This document shows positions 47,384-58,750 of a stretch of DNA of 64,000 bases, in pieces. Position numbers and translations under genes: made by a program. The stretch is taken from assembly GCA_963791235.1 (NCBI GenBank), contig CAWBRW010000017.1, positions 186,001-250,000 on the forward strand, read 5' to 3'. The notes under the pieces are model-generated. The model made no database searches. It saw only the letters and a list, made by a program, of their open reading frames with translations, and was not told the DNA's origin. The stretch comes from JALORV01 sp963791235 (GTDB lineage Bacteria > Pseudomonadota > Gammaproteobacteria > Burkholderiales > Burkholderiaceae_F). Each line of letters opens with the position of its first letter. The stretch's first letter is position 1.

Positions 47384-48435
47384 CGGCCATCACCGGTCCG
47401 AAGGTCACTCTGAAGCGCGCCGGCGGCACCGACCGGCCGCGGCTCTACGAGTGGCTGATTGGCTCCGACCTGACGGCCAACATGATGGGTGGCCAGATGT
47501 TCCCGGACCATCCGATCACGCCGCCGGACCAGTTCGCGGCCCAGTACCCGGACTGGTTCTACGACGGTTCGCGGCCGTATGCCGGGCGCATGTTCATCAT
47601 CAGCGCGCGCGGTGAGGACGTTGGCTGCATTTCCTACGGGCCGATCGACCTGCTCAACGATGTCGTCGAACTCGACATCTGGCTCGCCGAACGCCGCGTG
47701 GCGGGGCAGGGCTACGGCTCCGAGGCGCTGATCGTGCTGTGCGACTGGCTGCAGGTCCACTACGGTGTCAACCGTTTCCTGGTGCGCCCATCCCGTCGCA
47801 ACGTCAAGGCATTGCGCGCGATGCGACGCGCCGGATTCCGCGAGACCGACCTGCCGGCGCAGGAAATCGTATCGAAGCTCGATCTGCCGCCCGGGCGCTA
47901 TGCCGATGAACTGCTGCTGTTCCGCATTCTGCCGGTGCCCACCGGCATCTTCCGCCCCGACCCGGCACAGACCTACGTCTTCCTCGACAGCGAGTTCACC
48001 AACCTCACGACGCCGCAGCTGATCAGCGTCGGCGCCGTGGCCACCGACCAGACGGCGTTCTATGCGGAGATCGAGGGCTGGGATCCCGCTACGACGAGTC
48101 CGTTCGTCAACGAGACGGTGATGCCGCTGCTTGATGGCGACGCCGTGCCGCGCGAGATCGGTGCGGAGGCTTTTACTGAATGGCTGATGGAACGCGCGCG
48201 CCGGACACCGACGACGATCATCAGCGATTCGGGCTTCGATCGCTGGGCGATTGCCGAACTGCTGGGCAACGAGAACCTGCCGGTCAACGTGCGCTGGCAG
48301 CGCGTGCCGATCGCCTACGAAGCGATGGATGAAGCCACGCAGCGGATGAACCTGCGGCGGCACCACGCGCTCGATGATGCACGCGCACTGCGCCACCTCG
48401 TGCTCGAGGCGCGCGTTCCTTCGCGCCCCGTCTAG
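47380..48435 (+). CDS. GNAT acetyltransferase fused to a DEDDh 3'-5' exoribonuclease
   Basis: The 351-residue protein has two domains. Residues 1-185 are GNAT-like: VELDIWLAERRVAGQGYGSEAL carries the acyl-CoA-binding loop, then NVKALRAMRRAGFRE. Residues 200-345 look like the Rv2179c-type exoribonuclease: the opening VFLDSEF holds the first Asp and Glu, SDSGFDRWAI the next Asp, and RRHHALDDARALR the last His and Asp. All DEDDh residues appear present. The two halves are in one uninterrupted frame without a linker of low complexity. It starts inside the stop of the CCP-like gene (ATGA), so the pair should be made together. The last bases overlap the end of the convergent dehydrogenase gene. Confidence 0.8.
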   Translation: MTAITGPKVTLKRAGGTDRPRLYEWLIGSDLTANMMGGQMFPDHPITPPDQFAAQYPDWFYDGSRPYAGRMFIISARGEDVGCISYGPIDLLNDVVELDIWLAERRVAGQGYGSEALIVLCDWLQVHYGVNRFLVRPSRRNVKALRAMRRAGFRETDLPAQEIVSKLDLPPGRYADELLLFRILPVPTGIFRPDPAQTYVFLDSEFTNLTTPQLISVGAVATDQTAFYAEIEGWDPATTSPFVNETVMPLLDGDAVPREIGAEAFTEWLMERARRTPTTIISDSGFDRWAIAELLGNENLPVNVRWQRVPIAYEAMDEATQRMNLRRHHALDDARALRHLVLEARVPSRPV

Positions 48436-49433
48436 CGGCAGTCCAGCACCGCGGCGCCGCTGACGCGTCCCTCACGCACGGCGGCGATTGCCTCGTTGGC
48501 GCGGTCGAGGGGGAAGACTTCGACGTGCGTGACGAGCGGGATGCGCGCCGCGAGTTCGAGGAATTCCTCGCCGTCGCGTCGGGTCAGGTTGGCGACCGAC
48601 CGCACGATGCGTTCGCCCCAGAGCAGCCGGTAGGGGAACGCGGGGATGTCGCTCATGTGGATTCCGGCGCAGACGACGACACCGCCCTTGACGGTGTTGG
48701 CCAGCGCCTTGGGCAGCAACGACCCGACAGGCGCGAAAATCAACACGGCATCCAGCGGGCGCGGAGGCGCGGCATCGGAGCCGCCTGCCCAGACGCAGCC
48801 GAGCGAGCGTGCGAAGTCTTGCCCCGCCAGGTCCCCGGGACGCGTGAAGGCGTAGACCTCGCGCTTCTGCCACACCGCCACCTGAGCGATCAGGTGCGCG
48901 GCCGCGCCGAACCCGTAGATGCCGAGCCGCTGGGCATCGCCGGCCAGGCGCAGCGCGCGATAGCCGATCAGGCCCGCGCACAGCAGCGGCGCGGCATGCA
49001 CGTCATCGAGGGCCCCGGGCAGCCGGAAGCAGAAGTCCGCCCGGGCGACGACATGCTGCGCATAGCCGCCGTCGCGCGTGTAGCCCGTGAACTGCGGGGC
49101 ATCGCAGAGGTTCTCCCGGCGCGAGTGACAGTACGGGCAGACGCCGCAGGTTCCACCGAGCCACGGCACGCCGACGCGATCGCCGATCTCGAAGCGGTGA
49201 ACATCGGCACCGCGCGCGACGACGGCGCCGACGATCTCGTGCCCGGGAACGAGCGGCAGGCGCTCGGCGGGCAGTTCGCCGTCGACCACGTGCAGATCGG
49301 TGCGGCAGACGCCGCAGGCGGCGACGCGCAGCAGGACTTCGTCACGGCCGGGCACCGGAATCGCACGCTCGATCCGCTGCAGTGGCTGGCCCACCGCCAG
49401 CAGCGTCATTGCGCTGGACGTTAGCAGGCTCAT
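48432..49433 (-). CDS. Zinc-dependent alcohol dehydrogenase (AdhA-like)
   Basis: This 333-residue enzyme has the catalytic zinc motif GVCRTDLHVVDGELP ... VPGHEIVG, the structural zinc cysteines in GTCGVCPYCHSRRENLC, and the nucleotide-binding GIYGFGAAAHLIAQVA. The GFGAAAH variant is typical of AdhA-type zinc dehydrogenases. The ATG at 49433 overlaps the TGA of the PIN gene. It ends head-to-head over a shared CTAG with the GNAT-exonuclease gene, so both genes stop at TAG on opposite strands. Confidence 0.88.
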   Translation of the reverse strand: MSLLTSSAMTLLAVGQPLQRIERAIPVPGRDEVLLRVAACGVCRTDLHVVDGELPAERLPLVPGHEIVGAVVARGADVHRFEIGDRVGVPWLGGTCGVCPYCHSRRENLCDAPQFTGYTRDGGYAQHVVARADFCFRLPGALDDVHAAPLLCAGLIGYRALRLAGDAQRLGIYGFGAAAHLIAQVAVWQKREVYAFTRPGDLAGQDFARSLGCVWAGGSDAAPPRPLDAVLIFAPVGSLLPKALANTVKGGVVVCAGIHMSDIPAFPYRLLWGERIVRSVANLTRRDGEEFLELAARIPLVTHVEVFPLDRANEAIAAVREGRVSGAAVLDCR

Positions 49434-49870
49434 GCCCGGTCGAGCGCCAGCATCATCGCGGCGGCGGGCTCGACAATCTGCAGCCCGAGCGCACGCGCGC
49501 GGCGCGCCAGCTTCAGCAGCGCCTTGTCCTTGGTGACGAGCCAGTCGGCGCGTGCAGTGTGCGCAAGGTCGAGGAACTTCTGGTCCGACGGATCGGTGCA
49601 GGCCAGCGGCGAAGGAAACACCTGCTCCACCGGTGTGGCGATCCGGTCCCACAGTCGCAGGACCGTGCAGCGGCGTTCATTGGTCAGCCCGAACACGGGG
49701 CGGCTGAGCACGTCACTCAGTTCATCGACCAGTGGCCCGCTGCGTAGCGTCCGGATACTGCCGCCTTCGACAACGGCGCGCAGCGGTGTCGCGCGCGCGT
49801 CGTCAAAGACCCAGAAATCGAGCAGGACGTTAGTGTCGAGCACGGCCGAAGCCGGCGACCGCGCATTCAT
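49430..49870 (-). CDS. PIN-domain protein (putative toxin-like)
   Basis: This 146-residue protein has the PIN nuclease acidic residues: VLDTNVLLDFW at the start, DELSDVL in the middle, and DPSDQKFLDLA and DWLVTKDKAL near the end. PIN proteins of this branch are annotated as toxin components of toxin-antitoxin pairs. No antitoxin gene is adjacent: it is flanked by DUF2237 and the alcohol dehydrogenase with four-base overlaps on both sides. It may instead be a stand-alone RNase. Confidence 0.83.
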   Translation of the reverse strand: MNARSPASAVLDTNVLLDFWVFDDARATPLRAVVEGGSIRTLRSGPLVDELSDVLSRPVFGLTNERRCTVLRLWDRIATPVEQVFPSPLACTDPSDQKFLDLAHTARADWLVTKDKALLKLARRARALGLQIVEPAAAMMLALDRA

Positions 49871-50256
49871 TGCCGGTCAAGCGCATGGCGCGACAACTGC
49901 TCCAGCGTGACCACTGCCAGCGCCTTCTCGTGCGTGGCAGCGAGTACCACCGGTGGTGCCACGCCGGCTTCGAGCGCCTCGCGCCAGCGCGCGATACACA
50001 GGCACCAGCGGTCGCCGGGACGCAGGCCCGGGAAGTCGAACTCGGGCCGCGGGGTCGTCAGGTCATTGCCGCGAAGGAACGAGAACTCGAGGAACTCCTC
50101 GGTCAGGCGCGCACACACGGTGTGCGACCCGACGTCCTGCGGACCGGTGTGGCAGTAGCCGTCGCGGTAAAACCCGGTGATTGGATCTTCGCAGCAAGGA
50201 GCAAGCGGGCCACCGAGCACGTTGCGTGCAGAGGAGGGACGATCGGCGTCGCGCAC
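49867..50256 (-). CDS. DUF2237 family protein
   Basis: This 129-residue protein contains the conserved opening NVLGGPLAPCCEDPITGFYRDG and the later DRWCLCIARWREAL, both typical of DUF2237. The family has no assigned function. Four conserved cysteines suggest metal binding or redox chemistry. Its ATG at 50256 follows the lipoprotein gene stop by seven bases, and its stop overlaps the PIN gene start. Confidence 0.87.
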   Translation of the reverse strand: MRDADRPSSARNVLGGPLAPCCEDPITGFYRDGYCHTGPQDVGSHTVCARLTEEFLEFSFLRGNDLTTPRPEFDFPGLRPGDRWCLCIARWREALEAGVAPPVVLAATHEKALAVVTLEQLSRHALDRQ

Positions 50257-50263
50257 GAACGCC

Positions 50264-50920
50264 TCAGTGCGCGCGGGCGAGCGTTGCCGGCGCTGCTTTC
50301 GCTTCGACCCAGGCGGTCAATTCGTCGAGTACCTTGGTACTGGCCTCGCTCAACGAGGCCGCTGCAGCGGCCGAATTGGCCTGCGCCACGGGCGCCGTCG
50401 CAGCGAAGGTCTGGCGCGCCACCAGCTTGCGCGCGTTGCGGTCGATCAGTTCGGCGCTCACTTCGACGCGGGCGGTGCCGGGTGATGACGCGGCATCGTG
50501 GAAGAAGTCGTTGACCGAGATATTCAGCAGCAGGTCGCCGGCCACTCCCCGACCGGCCAGCGTGACCGAGGCGAAGGCGCGTCGCGCGGCAAGGCGGTCG
50601 ACCAGCAGCTGTGCCAGCCGGCTCGATGGCCGATCGCTCCAGGTCGCGAATTGATAGGCGGCGCGCTGGTTGGCCAGGCGCGAGAAGGTCAGCGCATAGG
50701 AGTCGTCGACCGAGGCGGCGGGCTGGGGCGAGACCAGCAGGTCGCGACCGTTGGAACGTGCGGCCGGGGTCGGTGCGGTACCGCCGTCGACGATGCGAAA
50801 CTGCGCCTGCTGCTGTGTGTCCTTGCCGACCTCGACCGAAATGCAGCCCGATGCCGCCAGTCCGACCGCTGCGACGACGACGAGCGTAAGGCTCTGGCGA
50901 AGGCTGATCCTCATCCTCAT
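50264..50920 (-). CDS. ABC-type transport auxiliary lipoprotein (PqiC/Mla-associated)
   Basis: This 218-residue protein has a lipoprotein signal with lipobox LAASGC, then the ABC_trans_aux pattern: a strand pair (DSYALTFSRLANQRAAYQFATWSDRPSSRL) and LLVDRLAARRAFASV. Such lipoproteins are thought to be outer membrane partners of MCE/MlaD systems. The ATG lies in the last bases of the MlaD gene, so the two are coupled. Confidence 0.86.
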   Translation of the reverse strand: MRMRISLRQSLTLVVVAAVGLAASGCISVEVGKDTQQQAQFRIVDGGTAPTPAARSNGRDLLVSPQPAASVDDSYALTFSRLANQRAAYQFATWSDRPSSRLAQLLVDRLAARRAFASVTLAGRGVAGDLLLNISVNDFFHDAASSPGTARVEVSAELIDRNARKLVARQTFAATAPVAQANSAAAAASLSEASTKVLDELTAWVEAKAAPATLARAH

Positions 50921-51852
50921 TCTCCGGGGCCGCGTTGCGTGCTCGACGGGCCGAGCAGCGCGGCGCGCGGATCCTGCAGGCGATCGAGCAGCCGATTCAG
51001 TGTCGAACTGGTCGCCTTGAGTTCGACGACCGCCGCGTTGAGCTGGTCGCCGCTCGAGCTGACGGTCGAGCCGACCGACTGCGACAGGTAAGCGGCCTGT
51101 TTCTCCAGCGCGATCGTCGCGGCCGAGATGTCCTTCATCGTGCGCTCGGCCTGCTGCAAGGCCGGCCGCAGATCCTTGTCAGCGTTGTCCGCCAGGGTGG
51201 TGACGCGTTGCTCGGCGCGGCCGAGGCCGCTGGCTGCGCCCTCGACTGCCTTCAGCGTGCGGTCGAGTTCGACGAGTCGCTGGTTGAGGCCGCCGGTGAG
51301 GTCGCGCAGGTTCGCGAGCGTCTTGTCGATCGCGGCGCGGTTCTCCGGCTTCAGCACTTCGTTCAACCGCTCGAGGGTTTCGACGGCGGTTTCGCCCACC
51401 TTGTTGAGGCGGTTGGCGATCGCATCGAGGTTCGATGTGCCCTCGGGAATGACCGAATAGGGCTCATGCAGCGGCACGGCGATCAGCGGCGGACCCGGCG
51501 GATCCGGGGTTTCGAGGTCGATCTTGGCGATCCCGGTCACGAACCTGCGGCTCACGACCGCCTCGGTGTTGGTTCTGACCGGCGTGCGCCGGTCGATGCG
51601 GATCAGCACGCGCACGCGGTTGATGTTGTCGGTCAGCGCGTAGTCCTCGACGCGGCCGACCTTGATGCCGCGCATGGAGACGTCGGCGCCGATCTGCAGC
51701 CCATCGAGCGGCTGGCGCTCGAAGTAGATCGTGTAGAAGTTGTAATCGCTGCGACTGCCCGTGTGCTTGAGCCAGATGATCCCGGCCACCAGCGCTGCGA
51801 GCAGCGCGATGACCGCGAGTCCGACGTACGTGTATTTGGCTTCTGCTTCCAT
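50917..51852 (-). CDS. MlaD family (MCE domain) protein
   Basis: This 311-residue protein has an N-terminal membrane anchor (YVGLAVIALLAALVAGIIWL), then the MCE domain with LQIGADVSMRGIKVGRVEDY, and a long C-terminal coiled coil (about residues 160-280). MlaD proteins form rings that carry phospholipids through the periplasm. The long coiled coil suggests the larger, needle-like type (YebT/PqiB-like) more than the short E. coli MlaD. It follows the ATPase gene by 12 bases. Confidence 0.88.
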   Translation of the reverse strand: MEAEAKYTYVGLAVIALLAALVAGIIWLKHTGSRSDYNFYTIYFERQPLDGLQIGADVSMRGIKVGRVEDYALTDNINRVRVLIRIDRRTPVRTNTEAVVSRRFVTGIAKIDLETPDPPGPPLIAVPLHEPYSVIPEGTSNLDAIANRLNKVGETAVETLERLNEVLKPENRAAIDKTLANLRDLTGGLNQRLVELDRTLKAVEGAASGLGRAEQRVTTLADNADKDLRPALQQAERTMKDISAATIALEKQAAYLSQSVGSTVSSSGDQLNAAVVELKATSSTLNRLLDRLQDPRAALLGPSSTQRGPGE

Positions 51853-51864
51853 GGCTTCGATATT

Positions 51865-52640
51865 CTAAGTGCGCGCCGCGCTCGTTCCGCCCACCATCGT
51901 GCGCACCGAGAAATAGCTCTGGATCCACGGGTCGTCGACGTGAATCACGTCGCGCGCACTGCCGTCGGCCAGCACCTTGCCCCGTGCCAGTACGACAATC
52001 CGGTCGGCCACGGTCAGCAGCGTGTCGATGTCGTGCGTGACCAGGAACACCGTGATTCCAAGGTCATCGACCAGCGAACGCACCATCTCGTCGAAGGCGC
52101 GGGCGGTGGTCGGATCGAGGCCCGAGGTCGGCTCGTCAAGGAACAACACTTCCGGCTCGAGCGCGAGGGCACGGGCGATGGCGGCGCGCTTGCGCATGCC
52201 GCCAGACAGTTCACTGGGCATCTTCGGGCGACGTCCGGTCCGAGGCCGGCCTGCGCCAGCCGCAGATGCACCAGGGCGTCGAGCATGCCCCGTGGCACCT
52301 GCGCATGCTCGGTCAGCGGCACGGCCACGTTCTCGGCGACGGTCAGCGACGAGAACAGTGCCCCATCCTGGAACATCATGCCGAAGCGTCGGCGCGTGGC
52401 ATTCAGCGCGTCGTCGCTTGCCGTCCACACGTCTGTCCCCAGCAGGCGGATGCTGCCCGAGGTGGGGCGCTGCAGCCCGATGATCTCGCGCAGCAGCACC
52501 GACTTGCCGGTGCCGCTGCCGCCGATCAGCGCGAGCAGGGTGCCGCGCTGCACGTCGAAGCTGACGCCGTCATGCACGACCTGTTCGCCGAAACGGGTGA
52601 CGATCGAGTCGATTTCGATGACCGGTGCCGCCGCGGCCAT
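51865..52640 (-). CDS. ABC transporter ATP-binding protein, MlaF type (one frame break)
   Basis: This ATPase of about 258 residues has Walker A in GGSGTGKSVLLRE, the Q-loop in FGMMFQDGALFSSL, the signature LSGGMRKRAAIARA, Walker B in VLFLDEPTSGLDP and the switch histidine in VTHDIDT. The frame breaks near 52226 by one missing base: DVAR is followed by KMPSELSGGM in the other frame. The pattern, especially the MSGxMRKR-type signature, is that of MlaF. It starts on the last base of the MlaE gene. Confidence 0.88.
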
Positions 52641-53778
52641 CAGATGTCCAGTTCCTGGAACAGCACCGCAAAGAACGCGTCGAGCAGGATCACCGCGACG
52701 ATGCTCTGCACCACCGTCGACGTGGTCGCGATACCCAGCGCGCGGGTGTCACGGCTGACCGTCATGCCCATGCGGCAGCCGATCACCGCGATGATCAGCG
52801 CAAACACCGGGGCCTTCGCGAGACCGACGTAGACATGCTTGATCGCGAGGTTGTCCTGCAGGCGGCCAAGAAACGTTTGCGGCGTGATGTCGAGCATCGG
52901 GCCGGAGATCATCATGGCGCCGGCCAGGCTCATGACGTCGCCGACAAAGACCAGCAGCGGCATGGCCAACATCAGCGCCAGCACACGCGGCAGCACCAGT
53001 ACGTCCATCGGTGATAGCCCGAGCGTGCGGATCGCGTCGGTTTCCTCGTTCAGGCGCATCGAGCCCAGTTGCGCAGTAAAGGCCGCGCCCGAGCGGCCGG
53101 CGACGATCACCGCGACGATGATCGGTGCAAACTCGCGCGTCGCGCCGATGCCGACGCCGTCGACAACGAAGATGTTGGCGCCGTACTTCTCCGCCTGCAG
53201 GCCGAGCAGATAGGCGATCACGATGCCAATCAGCATCGTCACCAGGGCCACGACGGGTATCGCGTTGAGGCAGACCTGCTCGAACTGCGACGTCAGTTCG
53301 CGCAGCCGGATCTTCGCCGGTGCGAGCAGCGAGCGCACCACTTGCACCAGGACTTCGCCCAGGAAGTTCAGGTGACCGAACAGGAGATCGAGGACGGCAA
53401 GTGTCTCGCGGCCGATGTGCGCCACCAGCCCTTCGCGCCGGCGTACGACCGGCGCGTTGACCTCGTCGAGCCGCTCGCGTACCTGGCCGACGATGCGCGC
53501 GTCGTTGTCAGCGAAGCCTGCCAGGGCAGCCGCTGCACATTGACGCCGGAGCTTCGCAGGTGATTGAGCAGCGCCAGCGCCGACGCGGTGTCGATGTCGG
53601 TGAGTGCGGCGCCGTCGAGCGACAGCTCCGCAGGCAACGACAGTGCTGTCAGTTCATGCTGGATCACCGGCAGGGTGGCCAGGCGCCAGGCACCGCTCAG
53701 TCGCAGCACGGCGCCGCTCGCACCGCTTTCGAGGCGTGCCGCGGGCGGTGAAACGGACGGCGCGGGATCAGCGGGCAT
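52640..53778 (-). CDS. STAS-domain MlaE permease fusion (one frame break)
   Basis: The restored protein is about 378 residues. Residues 1-85 form a STAS-like domain (AVLRLSGAWRLATLPVI, DIDTASALALLNHL), and the rest is the MlaE permease with its GRSGAAFTAQLGSMRLNEETDA motif and five to six membrane segments. The frame breaks near 53519 by one missing base: QRLPWQ continues as GFADNDARIV in the other frame. N-terminal STAS fusions of MlaE are known in proteobacteria; in E. coli the equivalent MlaB is a separate protein. This gene leads the operon MlaE-MlaF-MlaD-lipoprotein. Confidence 0.85.
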
Positions 53779-53848
53779 GCGGGGCTGCGGAGAGGTGCTG
53801 ATCAGGCTATCACAGGCCCCTACCGGGTCGTAGCCCGGGCAGCTCGCT

Positions 53849-53989
53849 TCAGGTGCGCACGCAGCTGTGCAGAAGCATCAGGGCGAGCAGGCTCACCAGC
53901 AGCAGCGGCAGGGCGGTCGACCAGGCGGTGGCGCCATCGGTGCGCGTCTCGATCGGCGGGTAGTCGTCAGCGGGCTCGTCGTGATGCAT
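53849..53989 (-). CDS. Small membrane protein, 46 residues
   Basis: This frame is too short for the usual gene finders. It encodes an acidic N-terminus (MHHDEPADDYPPIETR) followed by one membrane segment (ALPLLLVSLLALMLLHSC) and a short CVRT end. It lies between the acnA gene and the MlaE gene on the same strand as both. The ribosome-binding site is weak. The acidic head plus one helix is a pattern seen in real small membrane proteins, but I do not recognise a family. Confidence 0.4.
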   Translation of the reverse strand: MHHDEPADDYPPIETRTDGATAWSTALPLLLVSLLALMLLHSCVRT

Positions 53990-54053
53990 GGTCGTCGGCG
54001 TGGCAGCGAGGTAGGCGGCGACCGCCCATCGCGGGCGGTCGCCAGACCGGTGA

Positions 54054-56867
<2,814 letters not shown>

Positions 56868-56894
56868 TTTGGGAAACCTCGGGTCGTTGGGCTG

Positions 56895-58346
56895 CTAGAT
56901 GACCATCAGGTCAACGAATTCATTGACTGGCGTTGCGTCGAGCCGCTTGGCATCGAGGCAGAGGTCCAGGATTGCGGCGGCCTGCTTCGACGGGAAGACC
57001 CGCGCCAGGTTGGTCTTGAATTTCTCGACCAGCACCGGCATGCCTTCCTTGCGGCGACGCTTGTGGCCAATCGGGTACTCGACCACCACTTCCCTCAGCT
57101 TCTTGCCGTCGCTGAATTCAACCGTCAGCGCGTTCGCAATCGAGCGCTTCTCCGGATCGTGGTAATCCTTCGTGAACTTCTTGTCCTCGACGCATTCGAT
57201 CTTTTCGCGCAGGACATCGATGCGCGGGTCGGCTGCGACGTTGTCTTCGTAGTCGGACGCGGTGAGTCGCCCGAAGATGATCGGCACCGCCACCATGTAC
57301 TGGATGCAGTGGTCGCGGTCGGCCGGATTGTTGAGCGGCCCCTTCTTGTCGATGATGCGGATGCAGGCCTCGTGCGTGCGGATCGTGATCTTCCTGATGT
57401 CCTTCTGGGCCTTGCCGAGCTTCTTCATCTCGCCATGGATGGTCATCGCGGCCTCGACCGCCGTCTGCGAGTGGAACTCCGCCGGGAACGAGATCTTGAA
57501 CAGCACGTTTTCCATCACATAGCTGCCGTAGGGCCGCTGAAACTTGAACTCGTTCCCCTTGAACAGCACGTCGTAGAAACCCCAGCCCTTGGCGCTCAGC
57601 ACCGAGGGGTAGCCCATTTCTCCGGTCCGGGCGATCAGCGCCAGTCGCACCGCCCGGCTGGTCGCGTCACCCGCGGCCCAGCTCTTGCGCGAACCGGTAT
57701 TCGGCGCATGGCGGTAGGTGCGCAGGCTCTGGCCGTCGACCCACGCGAGCGACACCGCGTTGATGATTTCGTCGCGGGAAAGACCCAGCATCTGCGCGAC
57801 AACGGCCGTTGAAGCGACCTTGACCAGGACGACGTGATCCAGTCCGACCTTGTTGAACGAGTTCTCCAGCGCGATGCAGCCCTGGATCTCGTGGGCCTTG
57901 ACCATCGCGACCAGCACGTCTGCGACGGTCAGCGGCTTCTTCCCTGCCGCGACGGCATTGCGGGAGAGCCAGTCCGCGGTGGCAAGGATGCCGCCGAGGT
58001 TGTCCGACGGGTGTCCCCATTCGGCCGCGAGCCACGTGTCGTTGAAGTCGAGCCAGCGGATCATCGCGCCGATATCGAACGCCGCCTTCACCGGATCCAT
58101 CTGGAATGGCGTGCCGGGCACCTTCGCGCCATGGGGTACGACCGTGCCATGCACGACCGGGCCCAGCATCTTCGTGCAGGCCGGGTACTCCAGGGCCTCG
58201 AAGCCGCAGCCCAGCGTGTCCATCAGGCAGTAGCGCGCCGTGTCGATCGCATCCTTGCTCTTAACCTTGTAATTGATGACGTAGTCGGCGATGTCGACGA
58301 GGACCTTGTCGGGCTTCGGGCGGACGTTGCTGATGTGGCTCCCCAT
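56895..58346 (-). CDS. prpD: 2-Methylcitrate dehydratase PrpD
   Basis: This 483-residue MmgE/PrpD enzyme dehydrates 2-methylcitrate in propionyl-CoA breakdown. Visible motifs are RYCLMDTLGCGFEAL, the active-site region RWLDFNDTWLAAEWGHPSDN, KAHEIQGC, and YGSYVMENVLFKISFPAEFHSQTA. Length is normal (E. coli PrpD has 483 residues). It lies between the MliC-like gene and acnA, 44 and 27 bases apart. Confidence 0.92.
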   Translation of the reverse strand: MGSHISNVRPKPDKVLVDIADYVINYKVKSKDAIDTARYCLMDTLGCGFEALEYPACTKMLGPVVHGTVVPHGAKVPGTPFQMDPVKAAFDIGAMIRWLDFNDTWLAAEWGHPSDNLGGILATADWLSRNAVAAGKKPLTVADVLVAMVKAHEIQGCIALENSFNKVGLDHVVLVKVASTAVVAQMLGLSRDEIINAVSLAWVDGQSLRTYRHAPNTGSRKSWAAGDATSRAVRLALIARTGEMGYPSVLSAKGWGFYDVLFKGNEFKFQRPYGSYVMENVLFKISFPAEFHSQTAVEAAMTIHGEMKKLGKAQKDIRKITIRTHEACIRIIDKKGPLNNPADRDHCIQYMVAVPIIFGRLTASDYEDNVAADPRIDVLREKIECVEDKKFTKDYHDPEKRSIANALTVEFSDGKKLREVVVEYPIGHKRRRKEGMPVLVEKFKTNLARVFPSKQAAAILDLCLDAKRLDATPVNEFVDLMVI

Positions 58347-58390
58347 GGTGGGCGGTTCCTTTATGAATGCGATGGTTGTCGTTGTTTCGG

Positions 58391-58750
58391 TTACTTGTCA
58401 GCCGATCGCGGCAGCTTGTCGAGCGGCGGAAAGCGGGTGCAGTTGGCGGCGAGGACCGTGCCGTCCGCTGCGCTGAGTCGTCCGTTGTAGCCTTTGCTCC
58501 ACCATTCCCAGGCACCATCAGTCGACAGATAGCGTGCTCCTGAGGCCGCGACCGCTGGCTGCATGCGCTTGCCGTCGGTGCCGAACGTCACCTCGACCGG
58601 CTGTCCGGGACTGGCGTGGTTCCGTTGCACGACGCTCAGCACGCGCGACTGCTCGCAGAGGTAGACCACGGTGGAAAGCGGTGACTCCGCCGCCTCCGTG
58701 GCGCCGCCCGCGGTGACGGCAAGCAGCGGCAAAAGCGCCCGCAGCCTCAT
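58391..58750 (-). CDS. MliC-like C-type lysozyme inhibitor family protein
   Basis: This 119-residue exported protein has a signal peptide (LRALLPLLAVTAGGA) and then the MliC pattern: YLCEQSRVLSVVQRN, a tyrosine-bearing SGARYLSTDG strand and the WWSKGYNGRLS motif. MliC/PliC proteins bind and block C-type lysozyme in the periplasm or on the outer membrane. No lipobox is visible, so it is likely periplasmic. It overlaps the GNAT gene by four bases and lies inside the methylcitrate cluster, an unusual place. Confidence 0.75.
   Translation of the reverse strand: MRLRALLPLLAVTAGGATEAAESPLSTVVYLCEQSRVLSVVQRNHASPGQPVEVTFGTDGKRMQPAVAASGARYLSTDGAWEWWSKGYNGRLSAADGTVLAANCTRFPPLDKLPRSADK

Noticed and set aside
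49430..50256. A classical toxin-antitoxin pair
   Set aside because: The PIN gene has no antitoxin-like neighbour; DUF2237 does not resemble a known antitoxin. I kept it only as an open question.
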